Assembly (NCBI GenBank): GCA_026770025.1
Contig: JAMXDE010000003.1
Coordinates: 558,001-622,000, forward strand
From: Craspedostauros australis
Taxonomy: Eukaryota; Bacillariophyta; Bacillariophyceae; Mastogloiales; Achnanthaceae
Direction of reading: 5' to 3'
DNA length: 64,000 bases
The position numbers and the translations under genes were made by a program. Shown one piece after another: positions 31,089 to 42,340 of the stretch. Under the pieces are notes generated by a model that searched no databases, had not been told where the DNA came from, and saw only the letters and a program-made list of their open reading frames with translations. Within the stretch, counting starts at the first letter, position 1. Each line of letters opens with the position of its first letter.

Positions 31089-31975
31089 TAGTTACAACAT
31101 GAGGCCTTGGACATCCGAAAGCAGGACACTCTTCAGAGTTTCCTTGTAATCGGGTTAGTCCAATTTGACATTTCCCCCCCAAAATTATTTGGTCTTGGTT
31201 TTCTCACGACTGTCCGCCAACACGTTGCGTGTACCCCTCGGTACGAACCAAGACCAAATGGGAACTGCAGAGAAACAAGGGATTGGAGACTACCAATCAC
31301 TGATGTTTATCAAGAGGTTCATTGCAGCTTATATTTGAATCACAAGAGTGATTGGATTGAACTGCAAAGACTTCTTGCATGTATGACCTCAGCCCTTGAC
31401 ATAGACAGAATGATAGAAGTAGGAGCCATGACTCTGCTGCTCCAAGACGAACCAAGATCAGCAGGAGAACATGAGATGCTTGAAGGATCAATACATAGCA
31501 AGAAAGGAGTGAAACAAGGCACACAGCCAAGTGTCTTGCTCTGCAGAGAGCACAATGATGTCTGCAGGAAATCTCCTGCAAACCAAACTGCCAAGAAACA
31601 TGTCCTGCATGATTGTTGTCTCTTCATTGTCTTCATCATCATCTTCATTATCTTTATCATCAACTTAATCATAAAATGCAAAAGTTCACAAATCAAAAAC
31701 ACTCTTCAAACACAGTACAAATTAATTGCATTCACTCTCGTCTTCCCATCGTAAACTCTGACACCAAACGACTTCATCAGTCGGTCCGAGTTGCGACATT
31801 GAACGCTTGCTCAAGGCAACGCAACAAACAATTTTCTCACAGCAACAAAAACACAAAGTCCGTCCCTATTGCCAACAACGAACAACGAACAACAACAACG
31901 ATCCAATCCGGATTTGTTCCATCTACGGGGACATCTCGGACACGCGAAAAACGATGCGAACTGACGCAATTTAAC
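31089..31975. other. Region left of the primer-binding site, likely LTR of the Gag-like element
   Basis: AT-rich towards its end (31600-31760), with only weak open frames. An LTR should end just before the primer-binding site at 31976, but I found no direct partner and cannot place its edges. Confidence 0.3.
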
Positions 31976-31987
31976 TGGTAGCTGCGA
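31976..31987 (+). promoter_or_regulatory. Primer-binding site complementary to initiator tRNA-Met
   Basis: tggtagctgcga matches the reverse complement of the mature 3' end (CCA, discriminator A, acceptor stem and one T-arm base) of the tRNA-iMet encoded at 63056-63127, 12 of 12 bases. tRNA-iMet is the usual primer of Ty1/copia elements. It lies 265 bp upstream of the Gag-like start codon. Confidence 0.7.
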
Positions 31988-32252
31988 TCTGATTCTTCGA
32001 ATCCACTAACTACGCTTCCTCTGCTACAACGCAATGCAGCGAATACCCCTGACTACCCAAGCGAAACAAGAAGCTGGAGTAGTCCAGACTACCAACCGCT
32101 GTTCACGAAACAGCCCACCAACCATCGCCGGAGCTCAGAATCCTGTGCACACCTTCCGCCAGGAAGTTGGATCCCAGCACGTGGCGACAACGATATCGAC
32201 AAGCAGACAAGATCTGCCACCTGCAAGGCAAACGCTCAAGAAGTGAATCAGC

Positions 32253-33263
32253 ATGACTGATGCCAGCAAGGACATGGTGCTGCCCGGCGAGACCGCAGCA
32301 GCAGAACAAACCGATCGAACGGAAATCCAACAGCATGATGATGATGGAGTAGATCTCCGTGAGGCCCGTCTGAAGCAAGACGAGGCCCAGCTCAACGAAG
32401 CAAAGGCCCAGCTCGAAGCAGCACAAGCCATACTGGCTGAAAGAGAGGCCAATCTCAAGCAACGTATGGAGGCATACGAAGGACTGATGAAGTCGGATCC
32501 CGCAACCCCAGGAAGCATCCTTGGTGCCAGCAAGCTCATCAGTGAGATTATGTCACCCATCATGATGAAGGGACTGGATGACGTCTTGGAGCCCAATGAC
32601 GAAGGCAACCGCAAGAACGACAAGCCGAAGAACGACGACATCGACGATGACAAGAGCAAGGACAACAATGCCAGCGACATCTCTGATGACAATGATGACG
32701 ATCTCTTTGGTGGAGGTGGCGGAGACGACTCTGGAGACGACAGCGACCCAAGCGATGATGATGGTGGTGGCGGAGGCGGGAACGGACCCTCAGCTGGTCG
32801 AGGAGGCAAGGTCGGCAAGAAACCGACCAAGCCCATCATGGGAGGAGTCTGTGCCGAGGAACGTCGGCACATGGCCTGGACTGGTGGAGCACCGAAGGCA
32901 GACTGGAGCGGATTGGTGCGCGAGAAGAAGCGATACCACCATCCGTACCAACGACGCCCTGCCAACAGCTGTGCTGAATCCAAGATCCAAGTCACCATGG
33001 AGAAAGGAATCAGCCCACGCTACAAACGCGGCGACGATCTTCTCAACTTCCTCTCCGAGCTGAAGGAAGAGTGTGAGATGAGAGGAATCGATGCCATCAC
33101 CTACGTCCGAAGCCCAGTGGACAAGACCAAGATGGTCAGCATCTTTGACAACTCAGGTATCTACACCTCAGACAATGTCATTGATACCACCAACGACCAC
33201 CAGGACCTCTACGACGCTTATGATCGGTACAACATGATGACGGCATACCGCCTCTTCAAGGGA
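32253..33263 (+). CDS. Gag-like protein of element E, cut by B2
   Basis: Open from the ATG at 32253 for 337 residues, until the B2 LTR begins. Residues about 34-75 form a heptad-like alanine- and glutamate-rich helix (LKQDEAQLNEAKAQLEAAQA). A long acidic, glycine-rich low-complexity stretch follows (about 115-195). The last 90 residues read FLSELKEECEMRGIDAITYV and LYDAYDRYNMMTAYRLFKG, a pattern resembling Gag regions of algal copia elements. The upstream tRNA-iMet primer site supports a retroelement. It is broken: the rest of the element is displaced by the B2 insertion. A host gene is the alternative reading but is less likely. Confidence 0.55.
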
Positions 33264-33976
33264 TATCAACATCTAGAGCGAAATTAGGTACCCATCTCCC
33301 ATGACTGAAACGTGATTCACTATTTTTGATTCGACTCGATTTGAGAGTATAGTCGAGTGAGTCTTGATTACACGATTGAGATTCAGTCACTACAGTCATC
33401 GAACCTGACGTAGGCACTGACATCATCGTATGACGTCAGAGGATCGGTCATTGTGATCCTCGGAATCGAGATTATATTTTAGTCATGGTATGCTGACCTG
33501 TCTAGCCTAGCCGAGTGCATCATCGAGCACGTGGCAACAACATTTAGGATCCAGAACAACATCGTCAGAGGTGATGCATGCACCTCGTCAACGTAGACGG
33601 ATCAATCCATATGTGATCAAACAGATATCAAGATTAGGCAAGACCAGGAGAGATGAAGAAAGACCCAAAGGCGAGAATAACACGGAGTATCGTGTAAATC
33701 AACATGCCATCTTGGGCAATGTTTTAGGAAAGACTGTGAGATAAACCACGAGGTAATCGAGCAGCACGTTAGCAACCGTGCAATAGGCACCATCATTAGA
33801 AATAGGAGATCATCATCTCATAATCCAAACTCAATCATCAATTGACACACTAACTTAGCAACAACCAAATACACCAAACATCTCCAACTTCACCTATCGG
33901 ATTGATCACCCAGGCGGCGTAGTAAGTGCAGTGTTTGGTGCTCCCCTCTTGTCCTGTGTGTAATTGCTGATTATCA
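33264..33976 (+). repeat. B2 5' LTR
   Basis: 713 bp, tatcaacatctaga...tgctgattatca, near-identical to 13362-14072 and 58333-59040. Confidence 0.92.
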
Positions 33977-35576
33977 GATTAACAGTCGCAGTCTCTATCG
34001 GAGTGCATGAACGAATCCTGAAGCGCTGTGCTGCCTGGTGACATCACGCTGTCCCTTCCCTTTGAATCTGGAGAAAACCCAACGCGTTCGTGACGACGAA
34101 CCCAATTGCTCGTGTGTGCAGATTGCTACGTGCCGCCACACCCGCTTTGCCCTGCTAAAGTGCAGAAAGGCTCACCCACTGTTGCGAATATCGCAGGTGG
34201 AGTAATTCTTCCCTAAAACAACCAAGTTCCGCACCACTGCGTTACTTACGATAGCTGGTCAGCTAAAAGACAAAGGTGTAAAAGCCCGTGAAGCAAGTCA
34301 CACGTAAACACTTGGCCTGGTCAGCATCGACAAAGGCGAAAGCCCGTGAAGCAAGACACACGTAAAAACTTGGAGCGTAAAGGCCCTCTGAAACCTATCG
34401 GCAGTCTCATCGTGAGTTGTCGCGACCAGGTCAGTCGTTAACACTAAGTCTAAGCCGTACTTGCGATCGGTTAACGTCCAAAAGGGACGCAGAGATAACT
34501 GCTAACCAGACTAGCGTCTGCCCTTGACTGGGGAAGAAACGTGATCGGTAGAGATACCGCGGAAGCAACCCGTAAAGCTAGCATTGTGTTGATAGCAATA
34601 TCACACAAGTGAGTCTAACGACACCGGAAGGCAGGTATACGCTGGACGAAAACGCGAGTGGTGGAACCAGGTGAATTAAAGCAGTTGCTGGCACCTGGGG
34701 GGGCACCGCGCTCATTAGCGTGCAAAATCCTGTTAGCATCAGGTACATCGGGCAAGCTGCTGCCAGATCTAAAAGACGTATAGCAAGCTGATTCGTGGCA
34801 CTCAAAGGAGGCACGGATTGGATCGAAGGTCCAACTGGGTAAAACCAAAGGTGCACCACATCCTGGTGGAGCATAGCTGAACAAGCGCAAGAACACGGCG
34901 TTCGGGGAGACGAAATCCGAACGGGCAGGGCCATCCAACGCGCAATCCATCCGCGACGTTTCATCGTTTCAAGACCAACAAAACAAACAATCGTTCCATC
35001 AACAACAGCCATTTGCGCTCAGTCCACCTTCTGATTGGCTACGAATTCCTTCAGTTCGTACCATCACTGGCGCGTCACATCGGTTCACAACTCCTTCGCC
35101 GTTCCAGTCATTCATCCGACTTCGGGTCGCACGCCAACACATCGCCCAAACGGGAAATTCACACGGTCCTGGTTGACATTTTCCACCGGTCATCCTTCGC
35201 CTCGAGTTAAGCACGGTCATCTTCGCATTCATCAATCGGGAAATTCACACGGTCCCGTCTGGCCTTCCATCCGTCAGTCAGTCACAATTCGAGACATCGC
35301 GCACGGATTAACCGCAGTCCACTCGTGACAACGTGCTACCGGTAACGCCTTCGCCATCACTGGCGCTTTGCATCCGGCACCACTTCCATTCCCGACGAAT
35401 TCCGACAAGCGCAGAAATCCACCGTCACATCCCGGCGAACGCTTCGACATCACAGCGGACGGCACAGTCATTTCCAAGTGTGACCACTTTCCTGGGAGCT
35501 GCGGGAATATACTCGTCCGATAAAATAGCAACAAATCCGGACCAACAACCGCCTCCTCGCAACACCCAGCTACACG
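33977..35576 (+). other. B2 leader
   Basis: Counterpart of 11570-13174, beginning gattaacagtcgca directly after the LTR. Tandem ~60-bp units at 34255-34373 and the antisense 144-codon open frame (34578-35012 minus) are both kept. Confidence 0.6.
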
Positions 35577-38009
35577 ATGTCCAACGCAATCCCAATCAAC
35601 GACACCATCCTGGCACACGTCCTCAGCGTTCTCGGATATGACGACTCGTCCAATGAGTGGCTTATCTTGCATACCGAAGAGATCCGAACCATCATGGATT
35701 TCGCTTCGCTCCACCGTGAGGACATGCTTGAGATGAACGCCACCATCCAGGTGCCTGATCCAGAACCCGACTACGTAGCACAACTGTCTAAGGTAGCAAT
35801 CCGAAAATTCTCAAATGCCATTGGCTGGTTCAGTGTTCAACCTAATCCCACTGTAGAGACATGGCTAGATCTCACGGAAGCCTCGTACATGGAGTATGTC
35901 GCTCGGACGTTCACACCCTCGCCTGCATCCTCCACCGCCATGCCTGACGCAGCCACCAGTGCATTCCCCTTCGAACCAACGAAGACCGAACCAACGGAGA
36001 AGACCGGACGCGACCTCGCCGCAGACTTCAACCGCAGCATCAAGCGTAACATTAGCGACTATCCCAAGTTGTCTGATGACAAGTACTTCGCTACGTTCCA
36101 TCGTCGTCTGCGTGCCACCGCTGCTGCTCATGGCATCTCCAATGTTCTCGATACTGACTACGTCCCGTCCGATGAACAAGCCGAGCTCTTCAAAGTGCAG
36201 TCCACCTTCCTGTTCAACGTGTTTGTATCCAACCTGCAGACCACGAAGAGTAGGAAGTGTGTCACTCCGTACGAGTCAATCTGTGACGGCCAAGCCATCT
36301 ACTGCATGCTGGTTCGTGAGTACACCACTGGTGCCACTGCCGTCAACACCATCCGACGCATTCACGACGACATCGTCAAGTTCAAGCTGGACAAGCAGTG
36401 GCGCAAGACTCGTGAGCAGTTCCTGGACCTGTGGCAACACAAGGTTCACGAACTTGAGGCATTGCGTGATGATCCCATCGACGACGCGACGAAGAAGGAG
36501 TGGTTGACGAATGCCATCGAAGCAGACAAGGCTCTGTACCAGTCTATCTTCCAGACTGACTACCTGCAGACCGCGATCCTGGCCTATTCACCCGGCACGT
36601 CCACGACCACCATGGAATTCGATACTCTCGTTGAGCTCGTTCGATCCTACGCTGTCCAGCTCGATGGCCACGACGCCAACAAGCCAAAGCCGCCGCGCCA
36701 AGTCAACAACACCGACCAGCGCAAGCAACGCGGGAAGGATAAGGACGATGGACCCAATCTCTGGAAGCCCAACAAGGACTACAGCAAGGAGACACGAGAA
36801 CGGCTGCCGCGAGAGGAGTTCCAGAAGCTGTCGGACAAGCAACGCAGCGACTTCCTCCAAGCCCGGCGAGCCAAGTCTGGACGTGGTAAGAAGGACAAGC
36901 CTAGGCGTTCCGCCAACAACACCAACCGCAATGGCTCCACGTCCAACCAGAACGACCAACAGGACACCCAGACCAACGACAAAGGTAGTAACAATAACGA
37001 GTCTAGTTCTACCGCTGGCACAGCAATCAACCGTATGCTTTCCAATGCCATGTCTAGCGCGTCCGGGGGCCCACCGGCTACCCTCGTCATTGACGGTCGC
37101 ACCTACACTCTGTCTCACACGAACGTATCGTACAAGTTCAACAACGCGAACGTGACTGTGCAAGGCGCATTGGTGGATGGAGGTGCCAACGGCGGTCTCG
37201 TTGGAGATGACATGCTGGTGATGGAGTCCACGTCCAACCGCGCTGATGTTTCTGGAATCGGTGACGCAGAGATCAAGGATCTAGCGCTGGTCACGGCCAC
37301 TGCTGTCATCCAGACCACCTCAGGACCGGTGATTGGTTGGTTCCATCAGTACGCCAACTACGGGAGAGGGCGCACCATCCATTCTGCCAATCAACTCGCA
37401 GCGTTTGGATTGGATGTCAACGAGAGACCCAAGAACCTCCCTGGCGGTCGGCAAACCATCGTCACGCCAGACGGATTCATCATCCCGCTCACCGTGCGTC
37501 AAGGCCTCGCATACATGGACATGCACAAGCCAACTCAAGCAGAGCTAGACGATCTGCCACACGTGTTCTTCACCTCCGACCAAGAGTGGGACCCATCTGT
37601 CCTGGACGGGGAGGCTGATCTGGACAACATTCCCACAACCGAACGCGGCGAAGGCGACGACATCGACATCACCATCTCCAAGTGCGTTCAGTACGTTCAA
37701 TCTGCTGCAACGCTCGGGGATGGGGAGAAGGCAACCACGGCCGGACAACGCAACATCGTGGGTAAAGCGCCCAATTTCCATGCGCTACGGCCGTACTTCG
37801 GGTGGATTCCAGCAGACCGCGTGCGTGACACTCTTGCATGTACTACCCAGTGGTACCGCATGTCTGAGCGTTATCCCATGCGTAAGCACTATAAGTCTAG
37901 ATTCCCCGCAGCCAATGTCAGCCGACTACACGATGTTGTTTCCATGGACACGTTGTTCTCTGACACGCCTGCTCATCATGACGGAATCCCTGGACACGAT
38001 GGATGTACC
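35577..38009 (+). CDS. B2 Gag-protease-integrase, truncated
   Basis: Starts MSNAIPINDTILAHVLSVLG at the ATG at 35577 and follows B1 almost residue for residue through Gag, the protease motif LVDGGANGGLVGDD and the start of integrase (VVSMDTLFSDTPA). Homology ends where the solo LTR starts. Broken copy; the remaining integrase and all of reverse transcriptase are absent. Confidence 0.85.
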
Positions 38010-38802
38010 TGTTGGAAATCCGGGGTGGTTTTAGTAGTAGAAGACTAATCGATATTAGAATCTACTCTTTCGAACCGTGAGCTCTTCATTGCTCTTTCAT
38101 CTTGATGATCGATCTCCTGCTGCAATCCTCGTGGTTGCATCTGCTTATCTCCCATGCATTCATCTTGCAAGGTTGCCCATCTCGTGAATTCACCCTGTCT
38201 TTCCTCTGATAGATTCATCATCGTAGACATGGTTGATTCACAGGCATCACCGATTCGATTCACTCAGTCGGATCATCATCTTCGTGTTTTTCACAAAACA
38301 CAAGAGACACAACTGTTCTCACGGTTGAACCGTTGTTCTCACGATTTCTCACACGATGTCTCGTGTTGAGGCAGACATCCCTTACCACTTGTGTTTCGCT
38401 GGTTCGTTACCAGCTTCATCCATTATCACCAGAGGGTTCTCTCACGATCCTTTTTGTACTTCGTGGTAATGGAATATTCCCACTCCTCGGTTCTTTGTTC
38501 GTCATTACTTGAGGGCTGTATTCGCTTGTACCTGATGATGGTCACGAATGCATCATTGCAGCCCCATGTGACATGCAACCGTGTATTGGATGATTGCATT
38601 ACCCTTCACAGTCATCATCATCCAATCCACACTTGTCATTCACCATTTGTCTCATGGTACCATTCGCCCTGTCATGTACCTCACATTTTGGTGTTCACAA
38701 TGTCACAGTGGGAGGTGCGGTAATACGGTGTTTCATGGCACTTGTCTTCTCACTCTTGGGAGGTGCGGCAATCATGCGTTTCATAACACCCGATTCCTGA
38801 CA
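38010..38802 (-). repeat. D-like solo LTR S1
   Basis: Starts tgttggaaatccgggg and ends cccgattcctgaca, with the ggaggtgcggcaatcatg block near the end as in D; the middle is diverged from D. Flanking hexamers are tgtacc and cgtgcc, alike at four of six positions (both differences are transitions). B2 does not continue on the right, so this looks like a recombination or deletion junction and not a clean insertion. Confidence 0.8.
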
Positions 38803-39283
38803 CGTGCCGGTAGCAACCGCTTACCTGGCACCTGTGAATTACAATGAGTATGCGAACATCAACACTCGCGAACCCCACATCTTGAGTCCTCCTCTACCAT
38901 CGACCCCCGACACTCCGGAGACCAGCAATGCTAACAAGAGAGCCCGAACGGAGCCCCGACCAGCGATAGCATACCCGTCGCCCCGACGTCTCCGATCTGG
39001 GTACATCATGTCCAGCAACCACGGACCAGCGATGGTGCAGCCATCCATGTTCCAGATGCCTCACGACCCCACCGCTCAAATCAGGGCCGTCCTCCAAAAC
39101 GACAACAGGACTTCCCCGGTCATCCAAGCTCTCGCCGACATCCTCTTTCGCGGAGGGTTTGACCACATCAATCAGGTTCAACAGGTCAGCATCACCTCCT
39201 TATTGAACGAGGCATTGGAACTCATGCACACCATCCGCCTCCAAGGCCGCGGCTACAACGTCAACAACGAACAGCCCGAATGA
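38803..39283 (+). pseudogene. Coding fragment of unknown origin
   Basis: Open from the S1 edge to a TGA at 39283, about 159 codons without a proper start. It reads PVATAYLAPVNYNEYANINT and later VIQALADILFRGGFDHINQV, with proline-rich and basic stretches between. The family is not recognised. The 5' part was lost at the S1 junction. A 7-bp GC hairpin (39292-39311) follows the stop by about 9 bp. Confidence 0.35.
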
Positions 39284-39352
39284 AGCCCGCTCGCCGCCAT
39301 CTTGGGCGGCGGAACAAACCACACTACGATTAGCTTTCTTGCTTTCAGTCAA

Positions 39353-39370
39353 CTCACGTTTCAACGTGAG
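39353..39370. other. Perfect short hairpin
   Basis: ctcacgtt / aacgtgag, an 8-bp stem with a 2-nt loop. Confidence 0.6.
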
Positions 39371-39899
39371 ATGAAGGGGAGTAATAGAGCTAAACTAGTA
39401 ACCATCTTAGTGAGAGAGACTACGAATCATCCGACTCGTCAGTATTCCAGTAGGTCGAACGGACACTTCGCCGACCCCCACGTTTGGAGACAGACCCAGA
39501 ACCTTGAAGCAGATCTTCGGAATTCGTGCCAGGGAACCAATGGGGTTCCGATAACCAAGCTTCTGACACCCACCATCGCCAAAACGCTGACGCACGGAAC
39601 CAAAGCCTCAACAACGCGCATCATCGCCTATTGCCTCTCACAGAACTCAGACAACGGATCTCGACCCACGGTACTTGGGCTACACAACCCACACGCATTG
39701 TCATACAGGACTCCACAGGAGATCCCCCTCGAAGGGAAGAACCGTAGCACTAATCTCATAATCCGCACGTTTCTTCACCATCTACCAGTATTCTAAATTG
39801 ACTACTTGTGGAACAGAAGACTCTCGTCCGGACCCGCTTGCCAGTCAAGCCTCTACAGCCAACAGCTAAAGAACAGCCAACAAGACAACAGCCATTACG

Positions 39900-40623
39900 T
39901 TTGGGCTCTATTAGAACTACTGCTCCATAGTCGGCATGTTGCTCTACTTGACTACGAACACACGCCCCGACTTGGCCTTCGCCGTCTCTCAAGTGGCCCG
40001 ATTCAGCAACGACCCCCGCCAACCACACGCAAAGGCCATCAAGATGATCGTGCGATACCTTCGCCACACTAACACTATGGGCACCATCGTACGGTCAACG
40101 GGCCAACTCAACTTGGAATGCTACGTCGATGCCGATTTTGCTGGTCTGTACAAGCGCGAGTCCGACGATTCTCCAAACGCAGTACGCTCACGTACCGGCT
40201 ACGTCATCATCCTCGGTGGCTGCCCGCTCGTGTGGAAATCGAAGCTGTAGACGGAGATCGCCTTATCAACCATGGAGTCGGAATACGCCGCGCTGTCTCT
40301 TGCCATGCGCGCCCTTATCCCAATGCAATAGCTCATCAATGAGGTGAACGCATCAACCAGTCTCAACCAACCGCTGCAAACCAACATCCAATGCACCGTT
40401 TTTGAAGACAACGAGGCGTGCATCTCACTGGCAACAAACCACAAGGTCACGGCGCGAACCAAACATTTTCTCACCAAATGGCACTTCTTCTGGCACTGGG
40501 TCAAGGAAGGCTTCATCCGAATCCTACACGTACCAACACTACATCAGGTCGCTGACATCTTCACCAAGGGCCTTGCGCGGGATGCATTCGAGCACCTGCG
40601 ACGAATGCTCATGGGATGGTGAT
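39900..40623 (+). pseudogene. Copia reverse transcriptase/RNase H remains
   Basis: Reads TRPDLAFAVSQVARFSNDPR (end of reverse transcriptase), then YVDADFAGL and SRTGYVIILGG (RNase H core), MESEYAALSLAMRALIPMQ, EDNEACISLA and VADIFTKGLARDAF, the usual C-terminal end of copia Pol. It is broken, with several interruptions, and the upstream part (39310-39900) is too decayed to place. It may belong to element E or to a B-type element; the sequence alone does not decide. Confidence 0.75.
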
Positions 40624-41249
40624 GGCACCACAAATTGTGAACTGTTGATCGAACGATGGAGGTTTTTACACCGGGGACATGCTTCGCACTACGCCGAGAG
40701 GGAGAGTTGGGACAGACTAGCTCCGGGACTGGCCCGGGACTTGACTGTCCATTCCGCATACACGGTATTCGGTACCCAAGACCGATACTGTGATGAAAGG
40801 CTACCGCACACACGATGTGTAGTTGAACCACAATCCACGCTTTGCTCGCCCTCCAGCTCATGCACCCCTGCCACCTGTCCAGCTCGTCATTCTGACGAAC
40901 ATGCACCCATCTTGAAGCATATCCATGTGAATGGATCAGCCGCTGCTCTATGGGTGATGATGCTGGACGACTGTATGTGTGCAGAACCACCGCGGCATGC
41001 CGCTGCGCAACAAGGAACGGCTGAAATACGACAGCATGAACCCCACCTTTTTACTCGATCGTCCTATTAATAGTAAACTTAACACATAAAACAAGCAATC
41101 AGAAACAATCTTCACAGCTTACTTCCGAGTCTACTACAGTTACATCATCGTCTGATACAGCTTTGTCCTCGACATCAAACGGCGTCAAAACCGGTTGAAG
41201 GACAGACCATCCTCCTGACAACGTGCAAAAGACACGGAATACCGACTGG
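40624..41249. other. No gene seen between copia remains and right inverted repeat
   Basis: Non-coding by appearance; one short AT-rich tract near 41060-41110. Could include 3' LTR remnants of the broken copia element, but no repeat partner was found. Confidence 0.3.
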
Positions 41250-41299
41250 TGGTCAATCAAGTCGGAAGATTTCGCGCCAAAACAAGAATTTCTCCCATC
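41250..41299 (-). repeat. Right terminal inverted repeat (50 bp)
   Basis: Reverse complement of 31039-31088 with one mismatch, again with the E2F-like palindrome (41270-41282). Confidence 0.65.
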
Positions 41300-41348
41300 G
41301 GGTTGATACCGTGTCCGGTAATAGTCTGTCCCTTATTGAATCTCAACT
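41300..41348 (+). pseudogene. Right half of the repeated exon
   Basis: Reads VDTVSGNSLSLIESQL, continuing the left half at 30986-31037. A GT dinucleotide follows (ctagtagtt), in the place of the donor-like site of the intact copy near 15687. Confidence 0.5.
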
Positions 41349-41427
41349 AGTAGTTACTTCTCTAATTGCAGCCTATTCATTTCCTCTCCTTCATGACGCG
41401 CTCACGTCTGTCTACTGTTGTTGTGAT

Positions 41428-42340
41428 TCACTCCTCTTCTTCAGCGGCAGCGGCCTCAGTCACCCTGGAAGGTGCGACGAACTGCACGAGGTTCATCAAC
41501 GTTGCATGATCCATGTATGAATCCACTTGCGCAGTACCCTCGCTTTCATCCACGATCTTGTACAAATCCATCATGGACATGGCACTGTACTCGTCATCAA
41601 CTTCATTGCTTGCTGCTCTCCCACTGCAGATGACATGGATGCCTTCAATCAGTTGAAGATGTTGACATAACTTGCTGAAATCTTCACGAGCAAGTAAAGT
41701 CTGCATGTTTCGAGCTGCCAGCCTCGTTGCTGCATCTTTCAACACCACACAGTTGTGTTGATCAGCGAATATCAACGCATCTATCATGGTTTCCTCTGTG
41801 AGATGAGTGCAGGCCAACTCTGCTTCAAGAACAAGCTTGAGCCGCCAGAATCCGAACTCGTTGGCCACAAGGATCAGCTGTTGTAGATCGTCCTGTCCAT
41901 CGAGGGTGGGAGTTGGCTGGTCAGCGCCATCATCATCGTCATGAGCGCCATCGCGGGTATCAGTATCGTTGTCCAGAGCGCTGTGATCGAAGGATATCTC
42001 ACCTGTGTAGATGCATTCGAGGACACGTTGGACATGTTTGGGTTGATGGTTGGGAAGAGGGATGAGCCTGCGGGTGAGGGCAGTGGCAGAATCAGTGCCG
42101 TCATCAGTGCCGTCATCGACGTGCTGATGTTGGATTCCCGAGTCGATCAATGTCTGAATGGACGGAACAGTGACCATGAGGACTCCGGAGTTTGCTTTGA
42201 TTGGCTGTTGTTCGTCGCCTTGTCCGCACAGGAAGGTGATGTCTGCCTTGGCCTCAGAACGAACAGCACTGCGACGATCTTGGCCGATTCTGATGTTGGT
42301 TGCTGTGTGGATTTTAGGATTGTCGTGCTTGGTTGGTGTT
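41428..42340 (-). CDS. BTB/POZ-domain protein gene, 5' end removed
   Basis: Open on the minus strand from the edge of solo LTR S2 to a TGA at 41428, about 303 codons. After about 30 residues comes a BTB fold: KADITFLCGQGDEQQPIKAN (first strands of the domain), SGVLMVTVPSIQTLID, then HVQRVLECIYTGEISFDHSA, the diagnostic helix-strand segment. A helical region follows: LVANEFGFWRLKLVLEAELA and LTEETMIDALIFADQHNCVV, typical of the BTB end and start of a BACK-like region. The C-terminus is a poly-E tail. BTB proteins form dimers and often serve as adaptors for Cullin-3 ubiquitin ligases; a role here is not shown. The first ATG in the piece (42177) is inside the domain, so the real start was upstream and has been lost. 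It was probably functional before the LTR event; expression now is doubtful. Confidence 0.75.

Larger units (their letters stand above)
33264..38009 (+). mobile_element. Ty1/copia element B2, 3'-truncated
   Basis: Same family as B1, on the plus strand: 5' LTR 33264-33976, leader 33977-35576, Gag-protease-integrase frame from 35577. It is broken: homology stops abruptly at 38009, inside integrase, at the edge of a D-like solo LTR, and does not resume after it. No 3' LTR is found, so the target duplication (aggga at 33259-33263 on the left) cannot be confirmed. The coding sequence is nearly identical to B1. Confidence 0.85.
31038..41299. mobile_element. 10.3-kb segment with 50-bp terminal inverted repeats
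   Basis: 31039-31088 and the reverse complement of 41250-41299 match at 49 of 50 positions. The outer flanks are the two halves of one exon whose intact paralogue is at 15687-15785. The simplest reading is a DNA transposon, or a composite, inserted between the CRVS and QVDTVSG codons. No target duplication is visible and I see no transposase. The interior is filled with LTR-element material: a Gag-like gene, B2, a solo LTR and copia remains. The alternative is that the left repeat is simply the TG start of the Gag-like element's LTR and the right one a reversed fragment of it. Confidence 0.5.

Noticed and set aside
38010-38802. S1 as a clean solo-LTR insertion in B2
   Set aside because: B2 does not resume after it and the flanking hexamers do not match exactly.
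39302-39796. 164-codon plus frame before the copia RNase H remains
   Set aside because: No recognisable motif and no ATG context; probably decayed copia sequence read out of frame.
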